Shown here piece by piece: positions 1 to 8,752 of a DNA stretch of 16,942 nt (position 1 is the first letter of the stretch; every line of letters begins with the position of its first letter). The notes beneath the pieces are model-generated. The model saw only the letters and a program-made list of their open reading frames with translations. It did no database searches and had not been told where the DNA came from. The translations under genes were made by a program, and so were the position numbers. The DNA comes from an uncultured Porphyromonas sp. Its GTDB lineage: Bacteria; Bacteroidota; Bacteroidia; Bacteroidales; Porphyromonadaceae. The DNA is taken from assembly GCA_900554935.1 (NCBI GenBank), contig USJF01000009.1:1-16942 (forward strand), read 5' to 3'.

Positions 1-1
1 A

Positions 2-976
2 ATGCCACCAGCCATTATAGCAGTCTTTGGAGCTCTACTCATTGCCTGTGCTACTCAAGCAGAAGCACAGCAGGGTGCCTACAGTTTCCCAAGTTACAGT
101 GCTGATGTGTCTAGCAGAGCTTTAGCTGGCAATCTATCGCTCCAAAGCCAGATGCCCCTCTATAGCTTACCCACCACATCCCTTCACCAAATGAAGCGAT
201 ACTATGCCACCTATAGCGTGTTAGGCCTTTCCCATGGTACACCTCGGGAAAGCTCCGCACTGCATAGCTTAGCATTAGGATATCGACTACACAAAGGGCT
301 AGACCTTTCTATTGGTACACGAATACTTCGTGGCGAACAGGTGGAGATAACCAACCACCTAGGTGCCCAAGTGGGCTCCTTTCGGCCAACCGAAGCGACC
401 GTAGACCTAGCCATAGCCAAGAGCTTTACCCCCAAGCTAGACGCCTATCTTCGTGCCTCCTATCTCTATAGCAATGTAGGAGTGAAGGCACACGGTGTAG
501 CAGCATCCCTAGGGGCTACCTACTACCATAGTTTCCAGGTACCTAATGGGGTAACCCTTCACGGCGCCATCACCGCTGCCCTCCATAATGTTGGGCCAAA
601 GCTTACCTACCACCGCGCCATCGCTAGCGAAGAGACAAGCGCCAAATCAAGAGTTGCCCTCCCCTCAGAGCTTAGTTTGCAGGCACACCTCCATACTACA
701 CTCAGAGAGGATCATACCATAGGGATAGGCGTGCGAACTGGCTACTTCTACCACCTCCATCCCTACTACGGTCTCAATGCCAGTGCCGGAGCAGAATATC
801 TCTGGAAGAAGCTTGTAGCCATACAAGTGGGTATCGGACTGCTCCAGAGACAGCCCCTCTATAGCGTTGGAGTAGGAGCAGAGTACCAAACCATCTCCCT
901 CCATCTCGCCTATACCCACACTACCCAGCCCAATAGTTTAGGAGGTGTACACCTAGGTCTAGCACATAGGTTCTAG
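2..976 (+). CDS. PorV/PorQ-family outer-membrane beta-barrel protein (start possibly upstream of window)
   Basis: The protein has 324 residues from the first ATG in the window. It starts with a hydrophobic stretch ending in an AEA|QQ-type signal peptidase I site near residue 22. The mature N-terminus (YSFPSYSADVSSRALAGN) resembles the SARAAALGGN-type start of PorV/PorQ barrels. The rest consists of alternating strands, with a family-like central segment (FRPTEATVDLAIAKSF, about residues 128-143), and it ends in an aromatic residue (HRF), as outer-membrane barrels do. Known members work around the type IX secretion system: PorV shuttles cargo and PorQ belongs to the cell-surface attachment complex. 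Which one this is, or whether it is a third paralogue, cannot be told. The n-region from this ATG has no Lys or Arg, which is unusual for a signal peptide, so the true start may lie just before the window. It ends at its own terminator and is not part of the downstream cluster. Confidence 0.7.
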   Translation: MPPAIIAVFGALLIACATQAEAQQGAYSFPSYSADVSSRALAGNLSLQSQMPLYSLPTTSLHQMKRYYATYSVLGLSHGTPRESSALHSLALGYRLHKGLDLSIGTRILRGEQVEITNHLGAQVGSFRPTEATVDLAIAKSFTPKLDAYLRASYLYSNVGVKAHGVAASLGATYYHSFQVPNGVTLHGAITAALHNVGPKLTYHRAIASEETSAKSRVALPSELSLQAHLHTTLREDHTIGIGVRTGYFYHLHPYYGLNASAGAEYLWKKLVAIQVGIGLLQRQPLYSVGVGAEYQTISLHLAYTHTTQPNSLGGVHLGLAHRF

Positions 977-1008
977 CCTAGGCCCCAGCAATTACCCAAG
1001 GTATCATC

Positions 1009-1056
1009 AAGGAGCCTTGTCCCAATGCAGATTGGGCAAGGCCCCTTCCTTTTTTA
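1009..1056 (+). terminator. Strong rho-independent terminator after the PorV/PorQ-like gene
   Basis: The left arm (1009-1026) and right arm (1031-1047) pair over about 17 bp around a GCAG loop, with one bulged base and one G-U or mismatch position. A T-tract follows at 1050-1055. It lies 33 bases after the stop codon at 974-976. On the minus strand no T-run follows the hairpin, so it should act in the plus direction only. It separates the first gene from the downstream cluster. Confidence 0.9.
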
Positions 1057-1210
1057 TCTCGAGACTAAATGCCAAGAGATAGGCCCAATAATCAGCTCCT
1101 CGATGGCTGTCAACTGACCCCTTTATTACCCTACTAACGATCAATAGTTCAAGCAACTCGAAGGTGGGTACGTACAAACCATTTATTGAGATACGATATG
1201 GGCTTTTTCC

Positions 1211-1302
1211 GAGATCGTAGTTTAACATTTGCCGAGTTCGTAACTCAATGATTGCTGAGTTACAAACTCGCTGTTTGGTGAGTTACAAACTCGCCAGTTG
1301 CT
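1211..1302. repeat. Tandem array of short palindromes, period 23 bp (array A)
   Basis: Three clear units sit at exact 23-base spacing. Each is a 13-bp inverted repeat GAGTT-NNN-AACTC at 1234-1246, 1257-1269 and 1280-1292; the centre is CGT in the first and ACA in the other two. A fourth, degenerate unit at 1211-1223 (GAGATCGTAGTTT, 9 of 13 matching the next unit) keeps the 23-base phase. The 10-base spacers are also related: each has a TTG core towards its right end. The array ends about 55 bases before the -33 element of the promoter for the FecA-like gene, so it could be an operator array. It could also be a dispersed intergenic repeat with no regulatory role. Apart from this array, the terminator, the promoter and the leader hairpin, nothing further is seen in 977-1469. 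Confidence 0.85.
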
Positions 1303-1357
1303 CTTCTTTTAAGTTAATTTGTGTGTCAAAAGGAATGAAAATACCTATGTATGGGTA

Positions 1358-1388
1358 TTGTGTGATTGCTTTTGCCTTTATAACTTTG
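1358..1388 (+). promoter_or_regulatory. Bacteroidota-type promoter for the FecA-like gene and perhaps the whole cluster
   Basis: The -7 element TAACTTTG (1381-1388) matches TAnnTTTG exactly. A -33 TTG lies at 1358-1360 with a spacer of 20 bases, which is typical for the Bacteroidota primary sigma factor. Transcription should start near 1394-1397 and give a leader of about 75 bases before the ATG at 1470. No equally good promoter was seen before the SusC-like gene, so this one may drive the entire block. Confidence 0.7.
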
Positions 1389-1410
1389 CACAACTAAAAT
1401 AATTTACTAA

Positions 1411-1442
1411 TGACCTGTTGAATAATCAGGTTATTTTTATTA
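1411..1442 (+). promoter_or_regulatory. Terminator-like hairpin in the leader of the FecA-like gene
   Basis: TGACCTG (1411-1417) can pair with CAGGTTA (1427-1433) over 7 bp, including one G-U pair, around a 9-base loop. The T-rich run TTATTTTTATT (1431-1441) overlaps and follows the right arm. The hairpin lies about 15 bases after the predicted transcription start and 28 bases before the start codon. It could be a weak intrinsic terminator or attenuator, or an mRNA-stability element. The stem is short and AT-containing, so the call is tentative. Confidence 0.35.
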
Positions 1443-1469
1443 AAGAACTATATTCGCTATACGCCATTT

Positions 1470-3746
1470 ATGTTTTATCGACGTTCGACGATTATTCTCA
1501 TTTTATTCCTTTCTTGCGGTTTTGTCTATGCCCAAGACAATGGTAATAATACTGTTTCGCAACAGACTTCTCAATCGGTTGATACTCTTGGTACTATCAG
1601 AGATGATGGGCTTATTGATGAGGTAGTGGTTTATTCTCGTCCAATTTTAGGTAGTAAGTTTCAGGCAAGAAATCGTACTGGTTCTGCTTACTTCTTATCT
1701 TCTGGTGAGCTAGCTAAGTTCAATTATACCGACATCAATCGTATGCTCAAGAGCGTGCCAGGTGTAAATATGTACGAAGAGGATGGCTTTGGTCTTCGCC
1801 CCAATATTAGTTTGCGTGGTACCAAGGCTGAGCGAAGTGAGCGCATTTCACTTATGGAGGATGGGATTCTCATTGCTCCGGCTCCTTACTCTGCACCAGC
1901 TGCCTATTACTTCCCGAGTGTGGCGAGGATGAGTGCTGTGGAGGTGCTGAAAGGGAGTAGTCAGGTGCAGTATGGCCCATTTACCACTGGAGGCGCTATT
2001 AATATGCTTTCGACCCCTATCCCAACTCACTTTTCTGGAAAGTTCAATGCTTCTTATGGGAGCTTCGATACCGCGAAGGGGCATATTATGATTGGCGACC
2101 GAAGGGGGGTATTCGGGTATATGCTGGAGTATCTTCGCCATCAATCCAAGGGGTTTAGGAGGGATGAGCCTGATGAGCGTACTGGTTTTAAGCGCAATGA
2201 TGTGGTGGCGAAACTAGGAATCAGTACCGATCGCTTATATGGTGTCAATCATAATGTAGAGCTGAAGTTGGGCTGGGCCAATGAAGATTCCGATGAGACT
2301 TACCTCGGTCTCAGTAGTGAGGACTTTATGCAACGCCCTTATTATAGATATGCTGGTGCCGATATGGATCACCTAAAGACCCAGCACTTCCAAAGTGTTT
2401 TGAGCCATATATTGATGGCTGAGAATGGCTTAAAGATTACTTCCAATCTGTATTACAATTACTTTTTCCGCAATTGGTATAAACTGAATGATGTGAGGGT
2501 CGGTTATCTGAAGGAGGAGAAGCGTTCCATAGGTCAAGTACTTGCCGATCCTGAGACCAATCACGAGTACTTTGAAATCCTTACAGGAAAGCGAGATTAT
2601 ATTGGTGAGGCACTTATGGTGCGCGCCAATCGTAGGAAGTACTTCTCCCGTGGTATTCAATCCAAAGCTGAGTATAAATGGCGCCTAGGAGAGAGCTATC
2701 TTACTGTAGAAGGAGGCATTAGGTATCATGAAGATAGTGAAGATCGCTTTCAAGAGGACGATGGCTACTCTATACAGTCGGGTGAGATGAAGCTCTTCCG
2801 TCCTGGTGACCCTGGCAGTCAGTCCAACCAAGTGACCACAGCCCGTGCGTGGAGTGGTTATATCTTAAATACATGGGCATGGAACAATCTAACGATTACC
2901 GCAGGTTTACGCTATGAGGATGTGCTTTTGGTGAAGAGAAATTATACCAAGCAAGATCCAAGGCGATCGGGACGAGTTCGTATCGAGACACCCAATTCGG
3001 CACGTGTATGGTTGCCTGGCATAGGAGTGAACTACAAAATAATTCCAGAGGTATCGGTATTTACAGGCGTACATAGAGGTTTTGCCCCTCCAAGTGCCGT
3101 TTTAGAGCAGAAGCCAGAGAGCTCTATCAATGTGGAGGCTGGTTTGCGTATAGCTATGTCGGGCTTGCACTTTGAGGTAATCGGCTTCAATAATAATTAC
3201 CAGAATATGCTTGGTAGTGACCTCACAGCAGCTGGCGGGCAGGGCACAATGGACCAATTTAATGTCGGTGCTGCACTGGTAAGGGGTGTAGAAGTATTGC
3301 TCAACCTCGACCCTATGCCCCGTCATTGGGTGGTACGTGCCAATACTCAACTTTCCTATACCTACACTGATACCAAGATGAAAAATGACTTTACCAGCTC
3401 TGCGTGGGGTGATGTCCATGCTGGTGATGAAATACCCTATATTTTTAAGCACTCAATTAATGGGCAGTTGGGGGTCACCTCTAAGTGGGTAGATCTCAAT
3501 GTGGGTGTGCGTTTCAATGGAGATATGCGTACGGTGCCGGGGCAAGGGCCAATGGCACTTAGGGAGACTATTCCGCACCATACTATTTGGGATGCCACCA
3601 TTCGAGCAAAGGTATATAAGGGTGTTACACTCACGCTAAATGCCATTAACATAGCGAATAAAGCCTACGTAGTTTCGCGTCATCCTTCGGGGATGCGTGC
3701 CGGTCACCCAAGAGGTATCTATGGTGGAGTGGAGGTGAAGTTTTAA
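1470..3746 (+). CDS. FecA-like TonB-dependent outer-membrane receptor
   Basis: The protein has 758 residues and a Sec signal peptide ending near VYAQ (residues 18-21). A TonB-box-like DEVVVYSR follows at about 50-57, then a plug domain to about 185. The plug carries an arrangement very like ferric citrate receptors: LRPNISLRGTK (about 109-119), LMEDGILIAPAPYSAP (about 128-143) and VEVLKGSSQVQYGPFTTGGAIN (about 157-178). The remainder is a 22-strand barrel in which HRGFAPPS (about 535-542) and the terminal segment (GIYGGVEVKF, final aromatic) fit the family. Such receptors import ferric siderophores, citrate, haem or similar ligands using TonB energy. There is no N-terminal STN signalling domain, since fewer than 40 residues lie between signal and TonB box, so it should not signal to an anti-sigma factor. 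It also lacks the carboxypeptidase-like extension found in SusC proteins. Ligand unknown. The 5' part of the gene is AT-richer than the rest of the cluster. Confidence 0.88.
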   Translation: MFYRRSTIILILFLSCGFVYAQDNGNNTVSQQTSQSVDTLGTIRDDGLIDEVVVYSRPILGSKFQARNRTGSAYFLSSGELAKFNYTDINRMLKSVPGVNMYEEDGFGLRPNISLRGTKAERSERISLMEDGILIAPAPYSAPAAYYFPSVARMSAVEVLKGSSQVQYGPFTTGGAINMLSTPIPTHFSGKFNASYGSFDTAKGHIMIGDRRGVFGYMLEYLRHQSKGFRRDEPDERTGFKRNDVVAKLGISTDRLYGVNHNVELKLGWANEDSDETYLGLSSEDFMQRPYYRYAGADMDHLKTQHFQSVLSHILMAENGLKITSNLYYNYFFRNWYKLNDVRVGYLKEEKRSIGQVLADPETNHEYFEILTGKRDYIGEALMVRANRRKYFSRGIQSKAEYKWRLGESYLTVEGGIRYHEDSEDRFQEDDGYSIQSGEMKLFRPGDPGSQSNQVTTARAWSGYILNTWAWNNLTITAGLRYEDVLLVKRNYTKQDPRRSGRVRIETPNSARVWLPGIGVNYKIIPEVSVFTGVHRGFAPPSAVLEQKPESSINVEAGLRIAMSGLHFEVIGFNNNYQNMLGSDLTAAGGQGTMDQFNVGAALVRGVEVLLNLDPMPRHWVVRANTQLSYTYTDTKMKNDFTSSAWGDVHAGDEIPYIFKHSINGQLGVTSKWVDLNVGVRFNGDMRTVPGQGPMALRETIPHHTIWDATIRAKVYKGVTLTLNAINIANKAYVVSRHPSGMRAGHPRGIYGGVEVKF

Positions 3747-3773
3747 TCTGCTAATTTGTAGTATATGTATATT

Positions 3774-3797
3774 CAGTGGGTTGGTATGATGCCACTG
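3774..3797. promoter_or_regulatory. Inverted repeat between the FecA-like and SusC-like genes
   Basis: CAGTGG (3774-3779) and CCACTG (3792-3797) are perfect 6-bp arms around a 12-base loop in the 67-base gap between the two receptor genes. No T-run follows, so it is not an evident terminator. It might be an operator or an mRNA processing or stability hairpin. No convincing TAnnTTTG promoter was seen in this gap, which favours read-through from the upstream gene. Such a short repeat could also occur by chance. Confidence 0.3.
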
Positions 3798-3813
3798 TGA
3801 GTGATCAATAGAT

Positions 3814-6800
3814 ATGATGATGAAGAATATATTCCAGCGACAGCATCTCTCGATGCTCATACTCCTTTTACTCTTTTGTAGCCCAGGAGTTATTTCAGCG
3901 CAAGAGAGCAAGCCGAAAGAAACCGTCACTGGTGTGGTGAGCGACCTATCTAGCTTACCTCTCCCAGGTGTGCTTGTGGAGAATAAAAGCAATGGGAGTA
4001 GGGCGGTCACCAATGCAGATGGTAGATACAAGGTGTATGGTGCCAAAGGGGATAAACTAAGTTTCCGCTTTGTTGGTATGGTGACAAAGGTGGTTACTGT
4101 CAGTGGATCCATTATGAATGTACAGCTGAAAGAAGATCAGACTCAGCTGGACGAAGTGGTGGTGACTGGTTACCAAAAAGTACGGAATAGAGTTTATACC
4201 GGTGCAGCAACCGCCGTGAAAATGGCAGAGATTAAGCTAGATGGTGTGCCTGATATGTCGAGGATGCTGGAGGGACGTATTCCAGGTCTATCGGTGCAAA
4301 ATATATCGGGTACCTTTGGTGCAGCTCCAAAGATTAGCATCCGTGGTGGTGCCACTATCCTAGGCGATGCACAGCCTCTCTGGGTGATAGATGGTGCTGT
4401 GTATGAAAATATGGTGCAACTCACTATGGATCAATTGGCCTCTGGTGATGCTGTGACGCTGATCGGTTCGGCGGTATCTGGTCTCAATCCTTCCGATATT
4501 GAGGATATTCAAGTGCTCAAAGATGCCTCTGCCACTTCGGTCTATGGTGCGCGAGCCCTTAATGGGGTGATAGTGATTACTACCAAGTCGGGCAGAAGGG
4601 GGATGCCACTAAGCGTTACCTATGCCACCGAAAATGCTTTTAGGCTTAAGCCCTCGTATAGAGAGTACGACCTTTTGGATTCTCAAGAGACGATGTCGCT
4701 CTATCAGGAGATGTGGGATAAAGGTTACTTTGACATCAAGGAGTCTTTGTATGGCCGAAGGGGTGGTATTTACCATCAGATGTATAGAGATATTCTAACA
4801 GTGGACCCTAATACCGGCAGTTATTTGCTACCCAATACTCAGAAGGCGAGGCTTGAGTTTTTGCAACGCGGTGAGTATGCCAATACCGATTGGTTTGACC
4901 TCCTCTTTACCTACCGTCCCACCACTCGGCACACCGTCACTCTATCGGGAGGTGGCGACCATGTAGCTACCTATGCTTCTATCGGTTACTACCACGATGG
5001 AGGCTGGACCATTACGGATGGGGTACAGCAACTCACAGCCTCTCTCAAGAGCACCTTTTATCCAAAAGAAGAGATGAAGCTCACTCTAAGCGCCAATGGC
5101 AATATCCGTAATCAGAGAGCCCCAGGTACCATGCCCCTGAGGCAAAATAGTAGGATTGGAGCCTACGAGCGTGACTTTGATATCAATCCATTTGCCTATG
5201 CTCTCGGAACAAGTCGTACCTTAACTCCCTTTGATGCCAAAGGAAATAGGGCCTACTACCGCAATAACTGGGCACCCTTTAATATCCTATCTGAGTACGA
5301 AAATAATCAGATGCAGATGCGAGTGATAGATTTTAAGCTCCAAGCCGAAGGAACCTACAAGCCTATCAAAGAGCTGGAGTTGGGAGGCCTCCTCTCCATC
5401 CGTAGAGCTATAACTAGTACAAGGCACGAGGTGAAAGAGCAGTCCAACGTGGTGCTGGCCTATCAGGCAGCAGAGACACCTACTGTAGCCCACGAAAACT
5501 TCTACTTGCTGAGCGATCCCAATAATCCCGCTTTGCAGCCCAAGGTAGCTCTTGCTCACGGAGGAATCCTTTTTAAGAACGAGGTGGGGATGACTAGCTT
5601 TTTGGGGCGCTTGTCGGCCGACTACAATAAGAAAGTAGGTGAGCACGATATCCGTCTCTTTGGTTTCGGTGAGATACGAAGTACTGAGCGCTCTATCACT
5701 CCTTTTCAAGGGTATGGTATCCAGTACGACAAAGCCAATCAAGTCTACCCCAATCCTAATGTCTTTGATAAGCTAGCCGAGGAAAATAGACCCTACTTCT
5801 CACTGCGAAGCATGGTAGATAGAGGGGTCACCTTTTCGCTCAATGCGACTTATGGCTATGCCGGTAAGTACATCTTCAATACCGTGCTCAATTATGAAGG
5901 TGCCAATACTTCGGGCAAGGGCGCTAAGGCACTCTGGTTACCTACGTGGAATATAGGCGCTAAGTGGAATCTCGACCAGGAGGAGTGGTTCGCTAATCAC
6001 CCAACCATCTCCAAATTAGCTCTCCGAGCGAGTTATGGCCTTACTGCCAAGATGAATGAGGAAGCGATCAATACCCGTAATATCTTCCGGATGGGCATCA
6101 CCAATCGTCGCCATTTGGAGGATAGAGAGAATGCACTTCTGCTCAGTCAATTGGAGAATAGAGACCTCACGTGGGAAAAGATGTATGAGCTCAATATAGG
6201 GCTTGAAGTGGGGCTATTCCACAACCGCATCAGTAGTACATTGGACTTATATCAGCGCAATACCTTTGACCTTATTGATCTCGTCCGTACCTCAGGGATA
6301 GGGGGGCAGTACTATAAGTATGCCAATTTTGGCGACATGACCACCCGAGGCGTGGAGCTAGGTATTCACTCAAAAAATATTGTTACAGAAGCCTTTACAT
6401 GGAGTAGTAGTCTCACCATCAGCGCTATGAACCAGATGATTACCCGCCTACTCAATTCGCCCAATGCTTTTGATATGGTAGCAGGTCGTGGTAGGGGCAA
6501 TCTAGTAGGCTATCCCAAGGGCTCACTCTTCTCTTTTAACTTCCAAGGTCTTGACCCCAATGGATTGCCCACCTTCGACTTTGGTCTTTACCAAAATAAC
6601 CAGGAGCATGCCTGGACTGTTGGTGCCGACTTTTTGGATACAGAGTTCAATAAGAGCTACCTCCTCTATCACGGCCCTATAGAGCCACAGGTAATGGGAG
6701 GTCTGATGAATACCTTTAGGTACAAAGAGTGGGAGCTCTCTCTTTTCATCACCATGCAGGCAGGGAATAAGATTCGGATCAATCCTACGTTCGACCCTCT

Positions 6801-7206
6801 CTATGCCGATCTCAATGTCTTCTCTAGAGACTACCGTGATAGGTGGATGAACCCGGGGGATGAGTACCATACCGAAGTGCCAGTACTTCCATCGCAATCT
6901 CTTATAGGTGCCATTGGAAGAGAAAATATCGAGAGAGCCTATAATACCTACAACTTCTCTCAAAATAAAGTGGCCGATGGTAGTTTTATTCGCCTGAAGA
7001 GTATCTCACTATCTTACACTGCCCAAAAGGAGCTTCTTGAAAGAATTCGCTTGAAAGGCCTATCAATTAGGCTCAATGCTACCAATCCGCTGATGCTTTA
7101 TGCCGATAAAAAGCTCAATGGACAAGACCCTGAGTACTACCGTACTGGTGGAGTATCCCTCCCCACACCCAAGCAGGTAACCGTATCAATGAGCATAACG
7201 TTTTGA
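3814..7206 (+). CDS. SusC/RagA-family TonB-linked outer-membrane transporter
   Basis: The protein has 1130 residues, the usual SusC size. It starts MMMKN with three consecutive ATG codons, and the signal peptide ends near ISAQ (about residue 30). A carboxypeptidase-regulatory-like domain spans about 37-107. A TonB-box-like DEVVVTGY lies at 113-120, and a plug follows with LEGRIPGLSV (about 152-161), ISIRGGATI and WVIDGAVY. The SusC signature NPSDIEDIQVLKDASATSVY is at about 225-244, followed by GARALNGVIVITTKSG. The barrel ends in MSITF with a terminal aromatic residue. With the next gene it should form a SusCD pair, in which the SusD lid captures ligand and SusC moves it across the outer membrane with TonB energy. 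Known SusC proteins carry glycans and RagA carries peptides, and neither is indicated here because no degradative enzyme gene is present. No STN domain is present. The gene ends in a TGA (7204-7206) five bases before the SusD start. Confidence 0.95.
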   Translation: MMMKNIFQRQHLSMLILLLLFCSPGVISAQESKPKETVTGVVSDLSSLPLPGVLVENKSNGSRAVTNADGRYKVYGAKGDKLSFRFVGMVTKVVTVSGSIMNVQLKEDQTQLDEVVVTGYQKVRNRVYTGAATAVKMAEIKLDGVPDMSRMLEGRIPGLSVQNISGTFGAAPKISIRGGATILGDAQPLWVIDGAVYENMVQLTMDQLASGDAVTLIGSAVSGLNPSDIEDIQVLKDASATSVYGARALNGVIVITTKSGRRGMPLSVTYATENAFRLKPSYREYDLLDSQETMSLYQEMWDKGYFDIKESLYGRRGGIYHQMYRDILTVDPNTGSYLLPNTQKARLEFLQRGEYANTDWFDLLFTYRPTTRHTVTLSGGGDHVATYASIGYYHDGGWTITDGVQQLTASLKSTFYPKEEMKLTLSANGNIRNQRAPGTMPLRQNSRIGAYERDFDINPFAYALGTSRTLTPFDAKGNRAYYRNNWAPFNILSEYENNQMQMRVIDFKLQAEGTYKPIKELELGGLLSIRRAITSTRHEVKEQSNVVLAYQAAETPTVAHENFYLLSDPNNPALQPKVALAHGGILFKNEVGMTSFLGRLSADYNKKVGEHDIRLFGFGEIRSTERSITPFQGYGIQYDKANQVYPNPNVFDKLAEENRPYFSLRSMVDRGVTFSLNATYGYAGKYIFNTVLNYEGANTSGKGAKALWLPTWNIGAKWNLDQEEWFANHPTISKLALRASYGLTAKMNEEAINTRNIFRMGITNRRHLEDRENALLLSQLENRDLTWEKMYELNIGLEVGLFHNRISSTLDLYQRNTFDLIDLVRTSGIGGQYYKYANFGDMTTRGVELGIHSKNIVTEAFTWSSSLTISAMNQMITRLLNSPNAFDMVAGRGRGNLVGYPKGSLFSFNFQGLDPNGLPTFDFGLYQNNQEHAWTVGADFLDTEFNKSYLLYHGPIEPQVMGGLMNTFRYKEWELSLFITMQAGNKIRINPTFDPLYADLNVFSRDYRDRWMNPGDEYHTEVPVLPSQSLIGAIGRENIERAYNTYNFSQNKVADGSFIRLKSISLSYTAQKELLERIRLKGLSIRLNATNPLMLYADKKLNGQDPEYYRTGGVSLPTPKQVTVSMSITF

Positions 7207-7211
7207 AAATC

Positions 7212-8747
7212 ATGAATAGATATCCATGGATCATAGGTGCCCTGCTAGGGCTAATCACATTCGCTAGCTGTACGAAGTACCTAGATAAGAGTCCCAATTC
7301 CGACCTCAATATAGAGATCGATAGCGAGGAGAAGATCGCCGAGCTACTCACAGGAGCCTATCCTACAGCCAGCTATATTCCTTTTCTCGAACCTCGCACA
7401 GATAATGTAGGCTTCCGACCTTATGGAGAGCAGAGTCGCCTCAATGAAGCGATGTACTTTTGGGAAGATTATGATCAAGAGGATCTGGATACGCCGTTGA
7501 ATTATTGGAACGCTTGTTATCGAGGTATAGCTCAGGCCAATATCGCACTTGAGCTACTCACAAACTACCCCAAGACAGAGCGTATCAAGGCACTCTATGG
7601 CGAAGCTTTTTTGCTAAGAGCTTACCTCCACTTTATGCTAGTAAATATCTGGGCAGAGCCTTATAGAGGAGCCGATGACCTCCACCCTGGTATTCCCTAT
7701 CTGAAAGGCCCAGAGAAGCATGCTATGGTCGATTATGATAGAGCAACTGTAGCGAAGGTGTATGAGGAGATTGAGGCCGATCTCAAGTTGGGTATTACGC
7801 TGGTCAACGACCGCTTTTACCGCCACCCCAAGTTTCACTTCAATAAAAAAGCTGCCTACGCCTTTGCTTCTCGCTTTTATCTGCACAAAGGGGAGTGGCA
7901 AAAGGTGGTAGACTATGCCAATTATGTCTTGGGCGGAGACCCAAAAAGTGAGTTAAGGCATTGGACGGAGTACCAAAAGCAGTACGACTTTGCACGCCCA
8001 CAGCTATTCGAGAGCTACACTAGTGCCCTAGAGCCTGCCAATTTACTGCTTTGTAACACTGAATCGAGGTGGGCTCGAGAGCTTCCTCGTGTGCAGTATG
8101 GACCTACTAAGGAGAGCGTAGAGGCCATCTTTGATAAGAAGGGAATTGAAAATGGTGGTAACTTCCGCCACCTCAATCAGTCTAGTAGCTACCTCTTTAC
8201 CCCCTCCCCCTTGCCACTGAAGGTGGGCCGATACATCTCCAAGTTTGACGAAGTAAGGAGCATCCTTGATAGTGGACTCAAGCCGAGAGGGCTCTATGTG
8301 ACCAATGTGTTATTTACTACTGATGAGGTGCTGCTCAATCGTATGGAGGCCTTGGCGATGCTCGGTGAGTACAATAAGGCCATCGACGACCTCCAGGAGT
8401 ACACACGAGGGAAGTTCGGCTTTACCCCCTACGTAGAGCGCTCTATCTACCTGACCACCAACCCCCAGAATTATCAGGTTTATAGCCCCTTTTATCCCCT
8501 TACCATCAAGCAACTTGCATTTGTGAAACTGGTGCTCGACTTTAGGCAAAAAGAGTTTTACCAAGAGGGGCTTCGCTGGCTAGATATCCGTCGCTTCCAC
8601 CTCTCTGTGGCTCGTGATAGCAAGAGTAAGTATTACTTTCCCCTTGAGAAAGACGACCCACGCAAGCTCCTACAAATACCCAATGAGGCCATCAAACGAG
8701 GGCTCCAGCCCAATCCTCGTGAGCGAAAAGAGTTAGATAGAAAATAA
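7212..8747 (+). CDS. SusD/RagB-family surface lipoprotein
   Basis: The protein has 511 residues from the ATG at 7212. A TTG at 7203, overlapping the SusC stop, would add three residues, but the ATG gives the more usual start. The lipobox is TFASC, with Cys20 as the predicted lipidated residue, followed by TKYLDKSPNSD, a common SusD mature N-terminus. The body has the helical SusD pattern: NYWNACYRGIAQANIAL, then YGEAFLLRAYLHFMLVNIW (TPR-like helices), and near the C-terminus FRQKEFYQEGLRWLDIRRF, the SusD counterpart of ER..ELxxEGxRWxDxxR. It should sit on the cell surface as the hinged lid of the SusC-like channel. The five-base gap to the SusC-like gene implies translational coupling. Ligand specificity cannot be inferred. 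Confidence 0.95.
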   Translation: MNRYPWIIGALLGLITFASCTKYLDKSPNSDLNIEIDSEEKIAELLTGAYPTASYIPFLEPRTDNVGFRPYGEQSRLNEAMYFWEDYDQEDLDTPLNYWNACYRGIAQANIALELLTNYPKTERIKALYGEAFLLRAYLHFMLVNIWAEPYRGADDLHPGIPYLKGPEKHAMVDYDRATVAKVYEEIEADLKLGITLVNDRFYRHPKFHFNKKAAYAFASRFYLHKGEWQKVVDYANYVLGGDPKSELRHWTEYQKQYDFARPQLFESYTSALEPANLLLCNTESRWARELPRVQYGPTKESVEAIFDKKGIENGGNFRHLNQSSSYLFTPSPLPLKVGRYISKFDEVRSILDSGLKPRGLYVTNVLFTTDEVLLNRMEALAMLGEYNKAIDDLQEYTRGKFGFTPYVERSIYLTTNPQNYQVYSPFYPLTIKQLAFVKLVLDFRQKEFYQEGLRWLDIRRFHLSVARDSKSKYYFPLEKDDPRKLLQIPNEAIKRGLQPNPRERKELDRK

Positions 8748-8752
8748 TCAAT

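Noticed and set aside
1007..1228. Minus-strand 73-codon open frame in the intergenic region
   Set aside because: It runs through the strong terminator and reaches into the first unit of array A, and no promoter or family resemblance was seen.
1211..1302. CRISPR array (array A)
   Set aside because: The spacers are 10 bases and related to each other, and the units are short palindromes, unlike CRISPR repeats.
7203..7211. TTG start for the SusD-like gene
   Set aside because: An ATG three codons later gives a normal lipoprotein signal peptide and a usual short gap to the SusC-like stop codon.
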